NCBI GenBank assembly: GCA_002298165.1
Contig: DBMI01000088.1
Location: 1-64,000 of the forward strand
Length of the DNA: 64,000 bases
Origin: Desulfarculales bacterium UBA702
Lineage (GTDB): Bacteria; Desulfobacterota; Syntrophobacteria; Syntrophobacterales; Syntrophobacteraceae
Direction of reading: 5' to 3'
Shown here piece by piece: positions 52,662-60,978 of this stretch. Below the pieces are notes generated by a model. That model saw nothing but the letters and a program-made list of their open reading frames with translations. It was not told the DNA's origin and did not search any database. Each line of letters starts with the position of its first letter. Positions within the stretch are counted from its first letter, which is position 1. The translations under genes were made by a program, and so were the position numbers.

Positions 52662-54830
52662 ATGGATTTCTTTAAGATATTGAATCATATATTAATCAGA
52701 GCAGGTTTGGCTCTTTTATTCCTAAACACATTTACTGCTTGCGCTCAGCAGAAAGCTCCGGTTCAATCAATAACGCGGCAGGAGCGGGTCAGCGCTCCCG
52801 AGCCTCTGCGCCAGCCCCGTGAGGCCACTGAATCGGCCCCCGTGGAACCGCTCATCACGACGAAAAAAGATTATTCCGGAGTAAAAACTCGCTTTTCATC
52901 CACCCCTAAGCTAACGCAGCCTCCCCAGGCGAAAGTGATTCCGCCTCAGACAAAGAGTTCCGATTTAGGCCAGGAGAGACAGGTTACAATCAATTTTGAA
53001 AATATGTCCTTACCTGCTTTCATCAATGGAGTTTATGGCGACATTCTAAAGATGTCATTTCAAATGGCTCCCGAGATACAAAAGAAAACGGATCTGGTTA
53101 CATTACGAGTCCCTGACCCAACTCCGGCTGATGCAGTGGATAGGCTGACTCGTCAAGTACTGCGCAAATATGGTGTGGCTGTGGAAAGCCAGGGTGAAAT
53201 ACTGTTTTTTGGTCTTGGAAAGGGAGCACCGCCGCAAGGGGAGCTTCCATTTATTGTAAGCGGGAGAACCCTTCCGGACGTTCCAGCCTCCCATAGACCT
53301 ATTTTCCAACTTGTTCCTCTAAAAGTTGTTTCAAACACACAAGTTGTCAACTGGTTAAAGGAAGTCTACAAAGGCCAGCAGGTCACGGTCTATGAAGATC
53401 CGGAACGCAATGCTGTTATGCTTATGGGGAATGCTGAGGTTATTCGCGAGGCTGTTGAGGCTGTGCTGATTTTGGACCAACCGTTTATGCGAGGACTATA
53501 TAGCGTACGCATTGAACCGGCTTTTCTAAATGCACAGGATCTCAGCACACAGCTTATCGCCGCTCTATCCTCAGAAGGCTATTCAGCTTCAAGCACTCCA
53601 AGCCGAGGTGGCATCATAGTATTTCCTATTGTCCCAGCGGGCGCTGTACTGGCGTTTGCTGCTGATCCGCAGTTCATTGCCCACATAAAAGAATGGGCGG
53701 AAACATTGGATCGTCCTGGCCGCGGCCTGGGGATGCGAGGCATCTTCTACTATCGGGTAAAAAACACGCGGGCTTACGATATCGCAAAGGTGCTTGACAG
53801 ATTGCTGGTAGAAAACAGTCCGGAAAATGCTCTATCCGCCATGGGCACCAATACCACCCAGAGTCAGACATCTCAGGCTGTTCAGCAAGGATCGATTTTA
53901 AAAACGGGGTTCCAGGGGTCGCAAAAAGATAAAGGCCAAACGAGTTCCCTTCGGTCGAGAGAACTTACAGTGGATGAACTAAACAATGCTTTGATATATC
54001 AGGGCGATTCGGAGGCATGGGGACAACTGTTAACGATTATCAAGGAGATGGACCGTCCGGCAAGAATGGTCTTACTCGAAGTGACGCTTGCCGAGGTAAC
54101 CTTAACTGAAGGTGAAGAATTGGGTGTCGAATGGGTGCTAAAGGGCAGTATCGATAATTACAAACTCAAACTCGGTACATTAAAGGGCCTGGGTATCGGG
54201 AGTTCCGGACTGGCTGGAGTAGTGCTGAATGGAGCCGGAGAAACACTTGCTGCACTAAATGCTTTTGCGAATAACAGCAGAGTAAAAATCCTCTCAACAC
54301 CCAGAGTTATGGTAAAAAGCGGTGCAAAGGCCTCGGTAGATGTAGGCACCGAGGTGCCCACCATAACAAGCCAGGCGACATCTTCCGAATTGGTATCAGG
54401 TGGTACCAGTGCTATTTTACAGTCAATACAATATCGAAAAACGGGGGTCATATTGAGCGTGAGCCCGGTAATTCACTCGGGAGACCGCATAGACCTGGAA
54501 ATAAGCCAAGAGGTGAGTGCATCACAACCTAATACTACAACCACGATACAAAGTCCTAATATCCAGACGCGCAAAATCGAAACCAGTCTCCAGTTAAAGG
54601 ATGGAGGATCTATTCTGCTTGGCGGACTGATCTCTACTAATGTTGACAAATCCACCAAAGGCGTCCCTTTTCTTTCTAATATTCCTAATGTCGGACGCCT
54701 GTTCCGCGTTGATCATGAAACAACAACACGGACCGATATGATAATGCTCATTGTGCCGTATATTATTGACAGTGACCAGGAGGCGGTCTCGGTCACCGAT
54801 TCATTGAGAAAACGTTTGCATATCGAATGA
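52662..54830 (+). CDS. gspD: GspD secretin (probable lipoprotein)
   Basis: 722 residues. The N terminus is a signal with a lipobox-like FTAC (Cys27), suggesting outer-membrane targeting as a lipoprotein without a separate pilotin. N domains (about 100-400) contain repeated KH-like units (FQLVPLKVVSNTQVVNWLKE). The secretin domain (about 455-715) ends with the signature GGLISTNVDKSTKGVPFLSN and IPNVGRLF. It forms the outer-membrane pore of the T2SS. It is on the opposite strand from, and 4.7 kb away from, the rest of the gsp genes, an unusual split. Confidence 0.93.
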   Translation: MDFFKILNHILIRAGLALLFLNTFTACAQQKAPVQSITRQERVSAPEPLRQPREATESAPVEPLITTKKDYSGVKTRFSSTPKLTQPPQAKVIPPQTKSSDLGQERQVTINFENMSLPAFINGVYGDILKMSFQMAPEIQKKTDLVTLRVPDPTPADAVDRLTRQVLRKYGVAVESQGEILFFGLGKGAPPQGELPFIVSGRTLPDVPASHRPIFQLVPLKVVSNTQVVNWLKEVYKGQQVTVYEDPERNAVMLMGNAEVIREAVEAVLILDQPFMRGLYSVRIEPAFLNAQDLSTQLIAALSSEGYSASSTPSRGGIIVFPIVPAGAVLAFAADPQFIAHIKEWAETLDRPGRGLGMRGIFYYRVKNTRAYDIAKVLDRLLVENSPENALSAMGTNTTQSQTSQAVQQGSILKTGFQGSQKDKGQTSSLRSRELTVDELNNALIYQGDSEAWGQLLTIIKEMDRPARMVLLEVTLAEVTLTEGEELGVEWVLKGSIDNYKLKLGTLKGLGIGSSGLAGVVLNGAGETLAALNAFANNSRVKILSTPRVMVKSGAKASVDVGTEVPTITSQATSSELVSGGTSAILQSIQYRKTGVILSVSPVIHSGDRIDLEISQEVSASQPNTTTTIQSPNIQTRKIETSLQLKDGGSILLGGLISTNVDKSTKGVPFLSNIPNVGRLFRVDHETTTRTDMIMLIVPYIIDSDQEAVSVTDSLRKRLHIE

Positions 54831-55236
54831 TATGTCACGATCTTTTTCGGATTCATATATCTCCGCTGCAAGACCCGGTTCGGTTGTGGTCACATCAACC
54901 AGGATCAGGAGGGGCCGGGCAGTTCGAAAATGCCGTTCTCTCTGGAACAGACTTCCCGCACATCCGAACACCCCACAAAGCCGATGCCGATCACCCGATC
55001 TGGCATTGAGTGAAAACGGTCGGAATGCCGGAAAATACATAAAAATCTCACTGTGAGTTTCGATTCAGCTCTTTGTATGGAAGATTTTTCTCATACTTAT
55101 TTCCCTGTTAGAGTAAAGGTTGTGCAGGAATCTGAGAATAGGTAAGCCTAGTTTGTGCGGATATTGCTCAAACTTACAGGTGCAGGGGCAGGTTTGGCGA
55201 ACAGGCCATCAGAGGAGCGACTTAACCGGAATGGTT
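54831..55236. other. Intergenic region between convergent gspD and the LuxR-type gene
   Basis: About 400 bp; no gene, no strong hairpin and no repeat recognised. Confidence 0.5.
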
Positions 55237-55851
55237 TTAATTCAATTGCTCTTTTATGTATGTTGAAAGCTTCGTCCGGGTGTTTTCTATCCCGAGCTTC
55301 TTTCGTATATTTCGGCGGTGCGTTTTTATAGTCTCCATCGACAGGCAGAGCTGGTCGGCAATCTGAGAGCTGGTAAGCCCGTTTTTTATGAGCGCAGCCA
55401 CACGCAACTCCGCCGTGGAAAGTGAACAAATCTCGCCGTTGCCGCCGGCTAGTCTCGATGCCATATGGTTCATGTACAATATCAGGGTATCAAACTCGAT
55501 CGGATGCTCGGCGATGGCTGAATGAGCCTGAAGTTTACGTATGAGAGGCAAGATTTTCATACGAATCGCAGTTGCCGCTTCAACCTCAAAGTCCTCTATT
55601 GTTCTCTTCATATTTTTCGATAGCGAAACAAGTGCCCTGCTTAAATCCTGAAGCTCGGCGCTAAGCTCTTCAATTTTTATCTCCCGGATCCGAATTTGCA
55701 AGTTTGCGTTATCCAGCATTGCCTGGGATTGGGCGAGTTCCTCCGTTCTACTGTTTAGCTGCTCCCTCAGCTCTTCGATAGTTTGGGCAGAGCCATCAAT
55801 AATGAACGTCTCTTCCTGTTCGGCATTACTGTCAGACATCATTGGATCCAT
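55237..55851 (-). CDS. LuxR-type HTH regulator with N-terminal coiled coil
   Basis: 204 residues. Residues ~20-75 form a coiled coil (TIEELREQLNSRTEELAQSQ). The C-terminal ~65 residues are a GerE/LuxR helix-turn-helix: LSTAELRVAALIKNGLTSSQIADQL and METIKTHRRNIRKKLGI. No receiver or ligand-binding domain is fused. The adjacent upstream gene encodes a bare receiver, so the two may form a split response regulator. Target genes are unknown; the nearby secretin and surface protein are candidates. Confidence 0.82.
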   Translation of the reverse strand: MDPMMSDSNAEQEETFIIDGSAQTIEELREQLNSRTEELAQSQAMLDNANLQIRIREIKIEELSAELQDLSRALVSLSKNMKRTIEDFEVEAATAIRMKILPLIRKLQAHSAIAEHPIEFDTLILYMNHMASRLAGGNGEICSLSTAELRVAALIKNGLTSSQIADQLCLSMETIKTHRRNIRKKLGIENTRTKLSTYIKEQLN

Positions 55852-55908
55852 CTCTGTAATTATCTGGTAGTTGCTTCAGAGTTACTCACCAGGCAGAGAG
55901 TCAAATCT

Positions 55909-56292
55909 TTACACGATCTGCCTGCTGCGTGGAGGAGCGCTTGCACCCAATGCACTTTGCAGTTTAGAATTCATCTCTGTCATATCGTAGGATTTAACCA
56001 GACAATAATCTAATGGGATCCTGGTATTTTCAAATTCGCAAGGATGATAGGCAGTCCATATAATTAACGGAGATTCATGACCATTGTTACGGATATGATG
56101 AAATCTTTCCAGATCATCAGGATCTATCAAACCAATATCCAGGATTATCAAGTCCGCCTGAAACGCCTCCATTTGATTTATGATATTGCGGCTCGATTCA
56201 ACTGAAGTGACTTTGTGACCTTGCACCGATAGCTCATGCGAATACCACTCACGGATGTGCTTTTCCTCATCAACAATGACTATTTTCGCCAT
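55909..56292 (-). CDS. Stand-alone response regulator receiver
   Basis: 127 residues from the ATG at 56292 (GGGA 11 bases upstream); the frame is open to 56337. REC domain: KIVIVDEEKHIREW (acidic pocket DEE), phosphorylation Asp in LIILDIGLID, Thr in IIWTAYH and Lys in CLVKSYD. There is no output domain. It lies 57 bp before the LuxR-type gene on the same strand and 0.9 kb from a sensor kinase gene, which could phosphorylate it. Confidence 0.85.
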   Translation of the reverse strand: MAKIVIVDEEKHIREWYSHELSVQGHKVTSVESSRNIINQMEAFQADLIILDIGLIDPDDLERFHHIRNNGHESPLIIWTAYHPCEFENTRIPLDYCLVKSYDMTEMNSKLQSALGASAPPRSRQIV

Positions 56293-56492
56293 ATATTCGT
56301 TTTCCCTTCTTTTTTCAGCTTCGTCTCCAGGCGTCAAACCTGGATAAGAGGAATGACGGCTCTCGACTTAAGCACCTGAACCACAAATTAATCGTGACAC
56401 AATTCAAGTCCTGACACTCAATCAATTAGCTTTGGTTCGCGGTTGCTTTCCTGTTGATTCGGCCGATTGCTAAAAATTATAGGGAAACTCTA

Positions 56493-56696
56493 TTAAACGA
56501 ACTTCTTCACCATAATCGCCAGAGGTCCTTTTGGACCGTGCTCGACTTCGAATGACACACGATCTCCTTCGCTTAGCGAGCGAAACCCGTCAGCGGCAAT
56601 GGCGGAGTAGTGAACAAAAACATCTCCATCGTTTTCTGTTTCGATAAAACCATACCCTTTAACGTCATTGAACCATTTTACCCTGCCTATCGACAT
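56493..56696 (-). CDS. Cold-shock domain protein (CspA family)
   Basis: 67 residues from the ATG at 56696, with GAGGAG 9 bases upstream; the frame is open to 56882 but only this part matches. It holds MSIGRVKWFNDVKGYGFIE (RNP1 KGYGFIE), DVFVHYSAI (RNP2 VFVHY) and GPLAIMVKKF. It binds single-stranded RNA or DNA, and a role in translation or anti-termination is usual for the family. It is monocistronic with a ~470-bp upstream gap. Confidence 0.95.
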   Translation of the reverse strand: MSIGRVKWFNDVKGYGFIETENDGDVFVHYSAIAADGFRSLSEGDRVSFEVEHGPKGPLAIMVKKFV

Positions 56697-57167
56697 CTGA
56701 GAAAACTCCTCTACATACCCGCTGGTGTTGAGTAGTGGCGCCGGCAAATGCGCTTCTGTGCAATACCGGTCCACGGATGTTATTCGTGGCTCTTTGCCAA
56801 AAACGGCTGAGCGGCATCTGTTGGTCATGGTTATGGCCGGCACTACCATAACCGCAGGGGGAGATGTCTTCTCTGAAAGCAATCAATGTGCCATCACAAT
56901 CCCTCTTGAAGATCTGCATCTAATCGGTGACAGGAGCAGGTAGAGCGATGCACCACAAATGAAGCTCTTTGGGAGATGGGGCAAAATGCCCCTTGGCAGC
57001 TATTTGGAAGAGGTTATGGTGTGGTATTTTACCCCACCGCCAGAAGCAGGCGGCTGCCGTGGTTTTCAGGCAGGCGAAGAAATGGAAGATGCGGGCACAT
57101 CTATTGGGAGTTTACAAGGCGAACTAAATCCAATTGGCGGGATCAGTCTCTCCCAAGCCGCAGCCGA
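56697..57167. other. Intergenic region between csp and the histidine kinase gene
   Basis: 471 bp. A small perfect hairpin GGGGCA-AAA-TGCCCC lies at 56978-56992. No credible gene is seen. It probably carries the cold-shock gene leader. Confidence 0.5.
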
Positions 57168-58922
57168 TTAAGGATGTTGAAGCGGCAGTCTAAGAATAAA
57201 AGCTGTAAAGCTCCCGGGCTCACTCGAACATTCAATGGAACCCCGGTGTGCATCGAGGATGGTCTTGCATATCGCCAGGCCCAGGCCCGTGCCGTTTCTC
57301 CCCTTGGTTGTGTAAAAAGGATTGAATATCTGCTCCCGGACATCGGGGCTTATTCCCGGCCCAGTATCCCGGACCACCAATTGGAGGAATTCTCCGTCTA
57401 CCAAACCTTCCATCCTGATGACACCAGGCTCCGACATGGCATCCAGGCTGTTTTTCACAAGGTTTGTGAGAACCTGGTGCATAAGCCCTACGTCCATGTC
57501 TACCATGGGGAGGCCTGGATCCCATTTGATTTCGAAGGAGACTCCCTGCTGCTCGGCTTTCTGGCTGTACAACGCCAGAATGTCTTCAATGGTAGCCTCA
57601 AGCGAGGCTTTCATTAGGCTCAGTTCCGGTTTTTTTGCAAACTGGAGAAAGTTCTTGATGAAGGTCCTCACCCGCTCGGATTCCTTTTCCAGGAGTTGCA
57701 CGGATTCTCCCGCTCCCTGGCTGAGCTTTTGGCCCCTGAGGTTCAACACGATGAAAGAAATGTTGCTCAGAAGGTTTCCTACCTCGTGAGTTACCTTACT
57801 TGCCGCGGCGCCCAAAGTCGCAAGGTTTCTGGCGTGGAGAAGCTCCTTTGCCAGTTCGACCTCCCTTTGGATGAGTCCTTTCAGTGAGCCGGCCATTGTA
57901 TTGAAGGCTGAGCTGAGTCCCCCGATTTCATCGGAGGATTCCACCTCGATTCTCAGGTCCAACTCACCTTGGCCGATCCTTAATGCCTGCCGATGCATTC
58001 TTTCTATAGGTCCCAGCAGGCGCTTGACAGGAATCCACAAAACCAGGGGTCCCATCGCGCACAGGAGCAGCGTAATGAGGGCCGTCAGGAATATATTGTC
58101 ATACCAGTAGGCATATGCTTCGCCTTCATCCTTGGTCAGCACGAGCACCCAATTGAAGCCCTCGATCGCGGTCCCCAGAGAGTAGGAGGAGCGGCTATCT
58201 CCGGTATCATGCCAGTGTAGGGGTTTGTCCCTGAGATTCACCAGATCGGCCACAATCGACTGATCCGCCGACTCGCCCCGGATGACTTTATCCATATCGG
58301 GATGAATGACGAACCTCCCCGCCACGTCAAGAATGTAAACCCTGCCGGTTTTCCCAAACCGGATCCTGTCAATGACATTCCAAACCGGTTTCATGCTCAA
58401 TTCGCCCCAGAGCACGGCTACCACCCGGCCCCTGCTCTTGAGGGGTATAGCCAGGCATGCATAGGGAAGGTTCTCTGTGGTAAACCGGGTGCCGCTGTAG
58501 CCTGTCCCGCCCTCCCGCGCCATTTTGAACGCCTCCTCCCGAGCAGCCTGAACGGGGGTGCCCGCCAGCTTGGTCGATAAGATTTGTTCGCCCTCAGGGG
58601 TTAAAAGTGTGATCGCCATGAACTCGGGATTGGAGAGCTGGTAGGCAATGAGGGCCATTTCCTGCTCGTAGCTGTCCGTCTTGACGGCAATCAGTACCCT
58701 TCCAACGTTTTCCAGACCCTTTATGGAGCCTGTCATATACTGGCGAATCTCACCCGCTGAGGCGGTGAGTATCTCGGAATAGTCCCTGAGGATATTACTC
58801 CTGAAATAACCGTAGTTTACAGTTGAGAGAACGACACTTGTAATAATGATCGCAAAACTCAGAAATGGAAGGAGGAAGCACAAAAACTTCGGGAAAATCT
58901 TGAGGCCCTTGAAAAATCCCAT
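57168..58922 (-). CDS. Membrane sensor histidine kinase (Cache-HAMP-HK)
   Basis: 584 residues. Membrane helix at 11-36, a periplasmic Cache-like sensor (about 40-265; FGKTGRVYILDVAGRFVIHP), a second helix at 277-298, and HAMP at about 299-352. The phosphoacceptor is His379 in SKVTHEVGNLLSN. The ATPase boxes are N (NLVKNSLDAM), G1 (DTGPGI), F (FNPFYTTKG) and G2 (GTGLGLAI). No partner regulator is adjacent. The stand-alone receiver 0.9 kb away or the sigma-54 activator (which lacks a receiver) are the nearest candidates; the former is more likely. The ligand is unknown. Confidence 0.92.
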   Translation of the reverse strand: MGFFKGLKIFPKFLCFLLPFLSFAIIITSVVLSTVNYGYFRSNILRDYSEILTASAGEIRQYMTGSIKGLENVGRVLIAVKTDSYEQEMALIAYQLSNPEFMAITLLTPEGEQILSTKLAGTPVQAAREEAFKMAREGGTGYSGTRFTTENLPYACLAIPLKSRGRVVAVLWGELSMKPVWNVIDRIRFGKTGRVYILDVAGRFVIHPDMDKVIRGESADQSIVADLVNLRDKPLHWHDTGDSRSSYSLGTAIEGFNWVLVLTKDEGEAYAYWYDNIFLTALITLLLCAMGPLVLWIPVKRLLGPIERMHRQALRIGQGELDLRIEVESSDEIGGLSSAFNTMAGSLKGLIQREVELAKELLHARNLATLGAAASKVTHEVGNLLSNISFIVLNLRGQKLSQGAGESVQLLEKESERVRTFIKNFLQFAKKPELSLMKASLEATIEDILALYSQKAEQQGVSFEIKWDPGLPMVDMDVGLMHQVLTNLVKNSLDAMSEPGVIRMEGLVDGEFLQLVVRDTGPGISPDVREQIFNPFYTTKGRNGTGLGLAICKTILDAHRGSIECSSEPGSFTAFILRLPLQHP

Positions 58923-59232
58923 GTAGAAAAAATCATCCCTGGCAAGAATGTATTTCGGGTGATTACGCTGGCTTTGCGTCAGCTTCCGGCGAATACGCAG
59001 GCGGTGATCCTAAAACTAAAAGACCCTTGGGCTAATAAAATAATTTGCCGCAAAAGGCCAGAATAATAAATCCTGTGAGGACCGCCTCCAATGGAGTTAG
59101 TTGCAAGCTAATATAGGGTATGTGTGAAATCGGTTGAGTGTCGGGCCCGAGTATGGCGAAGAGCTGAAAAAGAGAAAGGGTAGGGGGCCGGTTCTAAACC
59201 TGCCCCCTTAAATCGGAGGCATTCCGTCTGGA
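58923..59232. other. Intergenic region between the maturase and kinase genes
   Basis: 310 bp. A hairpin AGGGGGC/GCCCCCT at 59182-59208 lies 25 bases past the maturase stop (minus strand), with only a weak U-run, and may terminate the cassette. No gene is seen. Confidence 0.55.
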
Positions 59233-60555
59233 TTACTTTTTCTCTGCCTGACTGGTAAGCCCCTCCGCACTCGATGGGATGGTCTCCTCGGCTTTTTCCC
59301 TGATGTATGATTCGAGAAACACACGAAGCGAGTCATAGCGGCAGTCGATTCCGTTGAATTCGCCCCTGGCGGCCAGGGCCAACTGTCGGCAGCCTCCGAA
59401 ACAGACAGGCAAAAGAGAGCATTCATTTAGGCATTTATCGGGGAGTCTGCGCATGAGCAGTTGAGATTCCGCGGCAAAATCGATTCCTTTTCGCACGTTG
59501 CCGTAGGCAAGTTCTCCGCCCTGGAGACCAATGCAGGGTATGATTTCACCATTGGTATCGAACACGTAGTGGTACCGGAAATCAGCCGCGCACCGGTTTG
59601 ACGGGGGGGCTTCGAATTGCTTGTAGCCGCGGTTGCGCGCCTCAGCACTCAGGCGAAGATATATTTCAGGATCTCCGATTCCGGACTGAAATGGAGAAGC
59701 GGTCCTGGTCGGAAGGATCGGGCAGAAACGGACAATATCGACCTGGACACCGTAGCGGGCGAAGTCGTCGAACATCTCCGGGATGGCTTCATGATCATTC
59801 GAGGCGCTATCGTACTGGCATTCTACCATGATCGGAACAAGGTCTCCAATCCCGGCCAGGTTTCGCATTATGACCTCGTATGTCCCGCCGCCTTCTTTAA
59901 AAGGCCTCATCCTGTCGTGAATTCGGGCCGGTCCGGCTATGCTGACCCGGACCCTGTTCAGCCCCACCGTCTTCAGGCGCTCGACGGCGCCCCGATCTAT
60001 GAGCGTTCCGTTTGTCACCATGCTCAGCTTGTAGGGAATTCCCTGCCCCTCGCAAAAGTAGAATCGCCTGGTGGCACTTTCAATGAAAACGCCCACATTC
60101 AGCATCGTCTCGGCCCCTCCGGCTTCATCCGAAACGATGGAAGGACGCGAATCCCTGATGATCCCGAGATAGAATTTGTCGATCTCCAGGGCGGTCTCGG
60201 AACTCATGTCCCGCGATTCCTTATCAATCAGGCAGTATTTGCATCGCATGTTGCAGCGGCGGGTTACGATCATCCTGGATTTGATAGCGGCAGGGCTGTA
60301 GACGTGCTGGAGTTTCCAGTTCTCGAAAATCTTGATCTCATCTGTCCCGCTTGCCACCAGAATGCCCTGCCCGCATAGGTGCTCCACCGTTGCCGGGTCG
60401 CATCCCGCGCCCCCGCTGCGAATGAGGGCGTTCCAGTCCTTGCGGTAACAAAGCAGAAAGGCCCCCGAAAGAGTATGGTACAAGGCCAAAAATTCGGCGC
60501 CCTCGTGAAAAATGGGTATGGCGATTGTATAACGGCTCTTGGAATATGGATTCAT
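59233..60555 (-). CDS. Radical SAM/SPASM peptide maturase
   Basis: 440 residues; AGGAGA lies 8 bases before the ATG. An N-terminal ~90-residue region may bind the leader peptide. The radical SAM cluster CNMRCKYC has Cys101, 105 and 108. The C-terminal SPASM domain has Cys322, 341, 375, 379, 385, 389 and 405 in the CX3CX5CX3C pattern, enough for two auxiliary [4Fe-4S] clusters. Enzymes of this class modify ribosomally made peptides (sactipeptide, ranthipeptide or other crosslinks). A 29-codon peptide gene with a paired Cys lies directly upstream, separated by a strong hairpin. The reaction type cannot be read from sequence. The layout resembles Geobacter geopeptide-type cassettes; membership is unproven. 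Confidence 0.9.
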   Translation of the reverse strand: MNPYSKSRYTIAIPIFHEGAEFLALYHTLSGAFLLCYRKDWNALIRSGGAGCDPATVEHLCGQGILVASGTDEIKIFENWKLQHVYSPAAIKSRMIVTRRCNMRCKYCLIDKESRDMSSETALEIDKFYLGIIRDSRPSIVSDEAGGAETMLNVGVFIESATRRFYFCEGQGIPYKLSMVTNGTLIDRGAVERLKTVGLNRVRVSIAGPARIHDRMRPFKEGGGTYEVIMRNLAGIGDLVPIMVECQYDSASNDHEAIPEMFDDFARYGVQVDIVRFCPILPTRTASPFQSGIGDPEIYLRLSAEARNRGYKQFEAPPSNRCAADFRYHYVFDTNGEIIPCIGLQGGELAYGNVRKGIDFAAESQLLMRRLPDKCLNECSLLPVCFGGCRQLALAARGEFNGIDCRYDSLRVFLESYIREKAEETIPSSAEGLTSQAEKK

Positions 60556-60572
60556 AGTAGTATTCTCCTATG

Positions 60573-60604
60573 AAAAACCCCGAGCGGGGCGCCGCCGCTC
60601 GGGG
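60573..60604 (-). terminator. Terminator-like hairpin between precursor and maturase
   Basis: A perfect 10-bp stem CCCCGAGCGG/CCGCTCGGGG is followed on the minus strand by TTTTT, 32 bases after the peptide stop and 18 before the maturase start. A second hairpin, GGCCC/GGGCC, is at 60607-60620. It probably reduces read-through so that peptide transcript exceeds enzyme transcript. Confidence 0.85.
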
Positions 60605-60636
60605 TTGGCCCGGTAGGGCCGAAAAGGTTTTAATGC

Positions 60637-60726
60637 CTATGCGAAATCGATAGGCAAGCCCAAGCAACAGTACATGCCCGAACGCGAGACGCCGAAATCT
60701 GCAAGTTTCAGGGTTATGGCTTTCAT
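60637..60726 (-). CDS. 29-residue RiPP-like precursor peptide
   Basis: Too short for usual ORF cut-offs, but preceded by an excellent AAAGGAGG at spacing 6. The start is the ATG at 60726 and the stop TAG at 60639-60637. The peptide begins MKAITLKLADFG (a plausible leader), has Ser14-Arg15-Ser16-Gly17, then Met18-Tyr19-Cys20-Cys21-Leu22-Gly23, and ends PIDFA. The only two cysteines are adjacent and are the likely modification site. It lies immediately upstream of a radical SAM/SPASM maturase and downstream of a sigma-54 promoter. It is therefore the probable substrate. The final structure, export and role are unknown. Confidence 0.78.
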   Translation of the reverse strand: MKAITLKLADFGVSRSGMYCCLGLPIDFA

Positions 60727-60768
60727 TCTTTTCCTCCTTTCCGGGGTTTGTGGGTTAATAATGACTTT

Positions 60769-60790
60769 GTCAATGCAGCGCTGCGTTGAC
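60769..60790. promoter_or_regulatory. 22-bp near-perfect palindrome in the precursor leader
   Basis: GTCAATGCAGC / GCTGCGTTGAC are inverted arms with no spacer and one mismatch. It begins at about the predicted sigma-54 transcription start, so it could be an operator for a repressor or an RNA stem in the 5' leader. Confidence 0.55.
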
Positions 60791-60801
60791 GATCAATAAA
60801 G

Positions 60802-60816
60802 GCAAGTCCCGTACCA
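60802..60816 (-). promoter_or_regulatory. Sigma-54 promoter of the peptide cassette
   Basis: Minus-strand TGGTACGGGACTTGC matches TGGCACG-N4-TTGC with one change, and the GG and GC are 10 bases apart. The expected start is near 60790, giving a 64-base leader to the peptide gene. A sigma-54 activator gene lies just upstream in the same cluster. Confidence 0.72.
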
Positions 60817-60910
60817 TCCCGTGGAAGGGGACGCTGCTGGTTATAAGCTATTGAAAATTTGGTGGAATATCTTGCGGGCAAAAAAGAGGTGTGACTCTAT
60901 GGGCAGCAGA

Positions 60911-60940
60911 GATCGAACATTTGCACTGATATGTTCGATC
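60911..60940. promoter_or_regulatory. Inverted repeat, probable enhancer (UAS) for the sigma-54 activator
   Basis: GATCGAACAT-N10-ATGTTCGATC has perfect 10-bp arms centred near 60925, about 135 bp upstream of the predicted start. That is the usual range for enhancer-binding-protein sites. Confidence 0.6.
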
Positions 60941-60978
60941 ATTATAATGGAAGTCCGAACTTTATGTGGCAGATGAGC

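Noticed and set aside
56959..57171. 70-codon plus-strand ORF before the kinase gene
   Set aside because: No ribosome binding site and no recognisable sequence; it lies between minus-strand genes.
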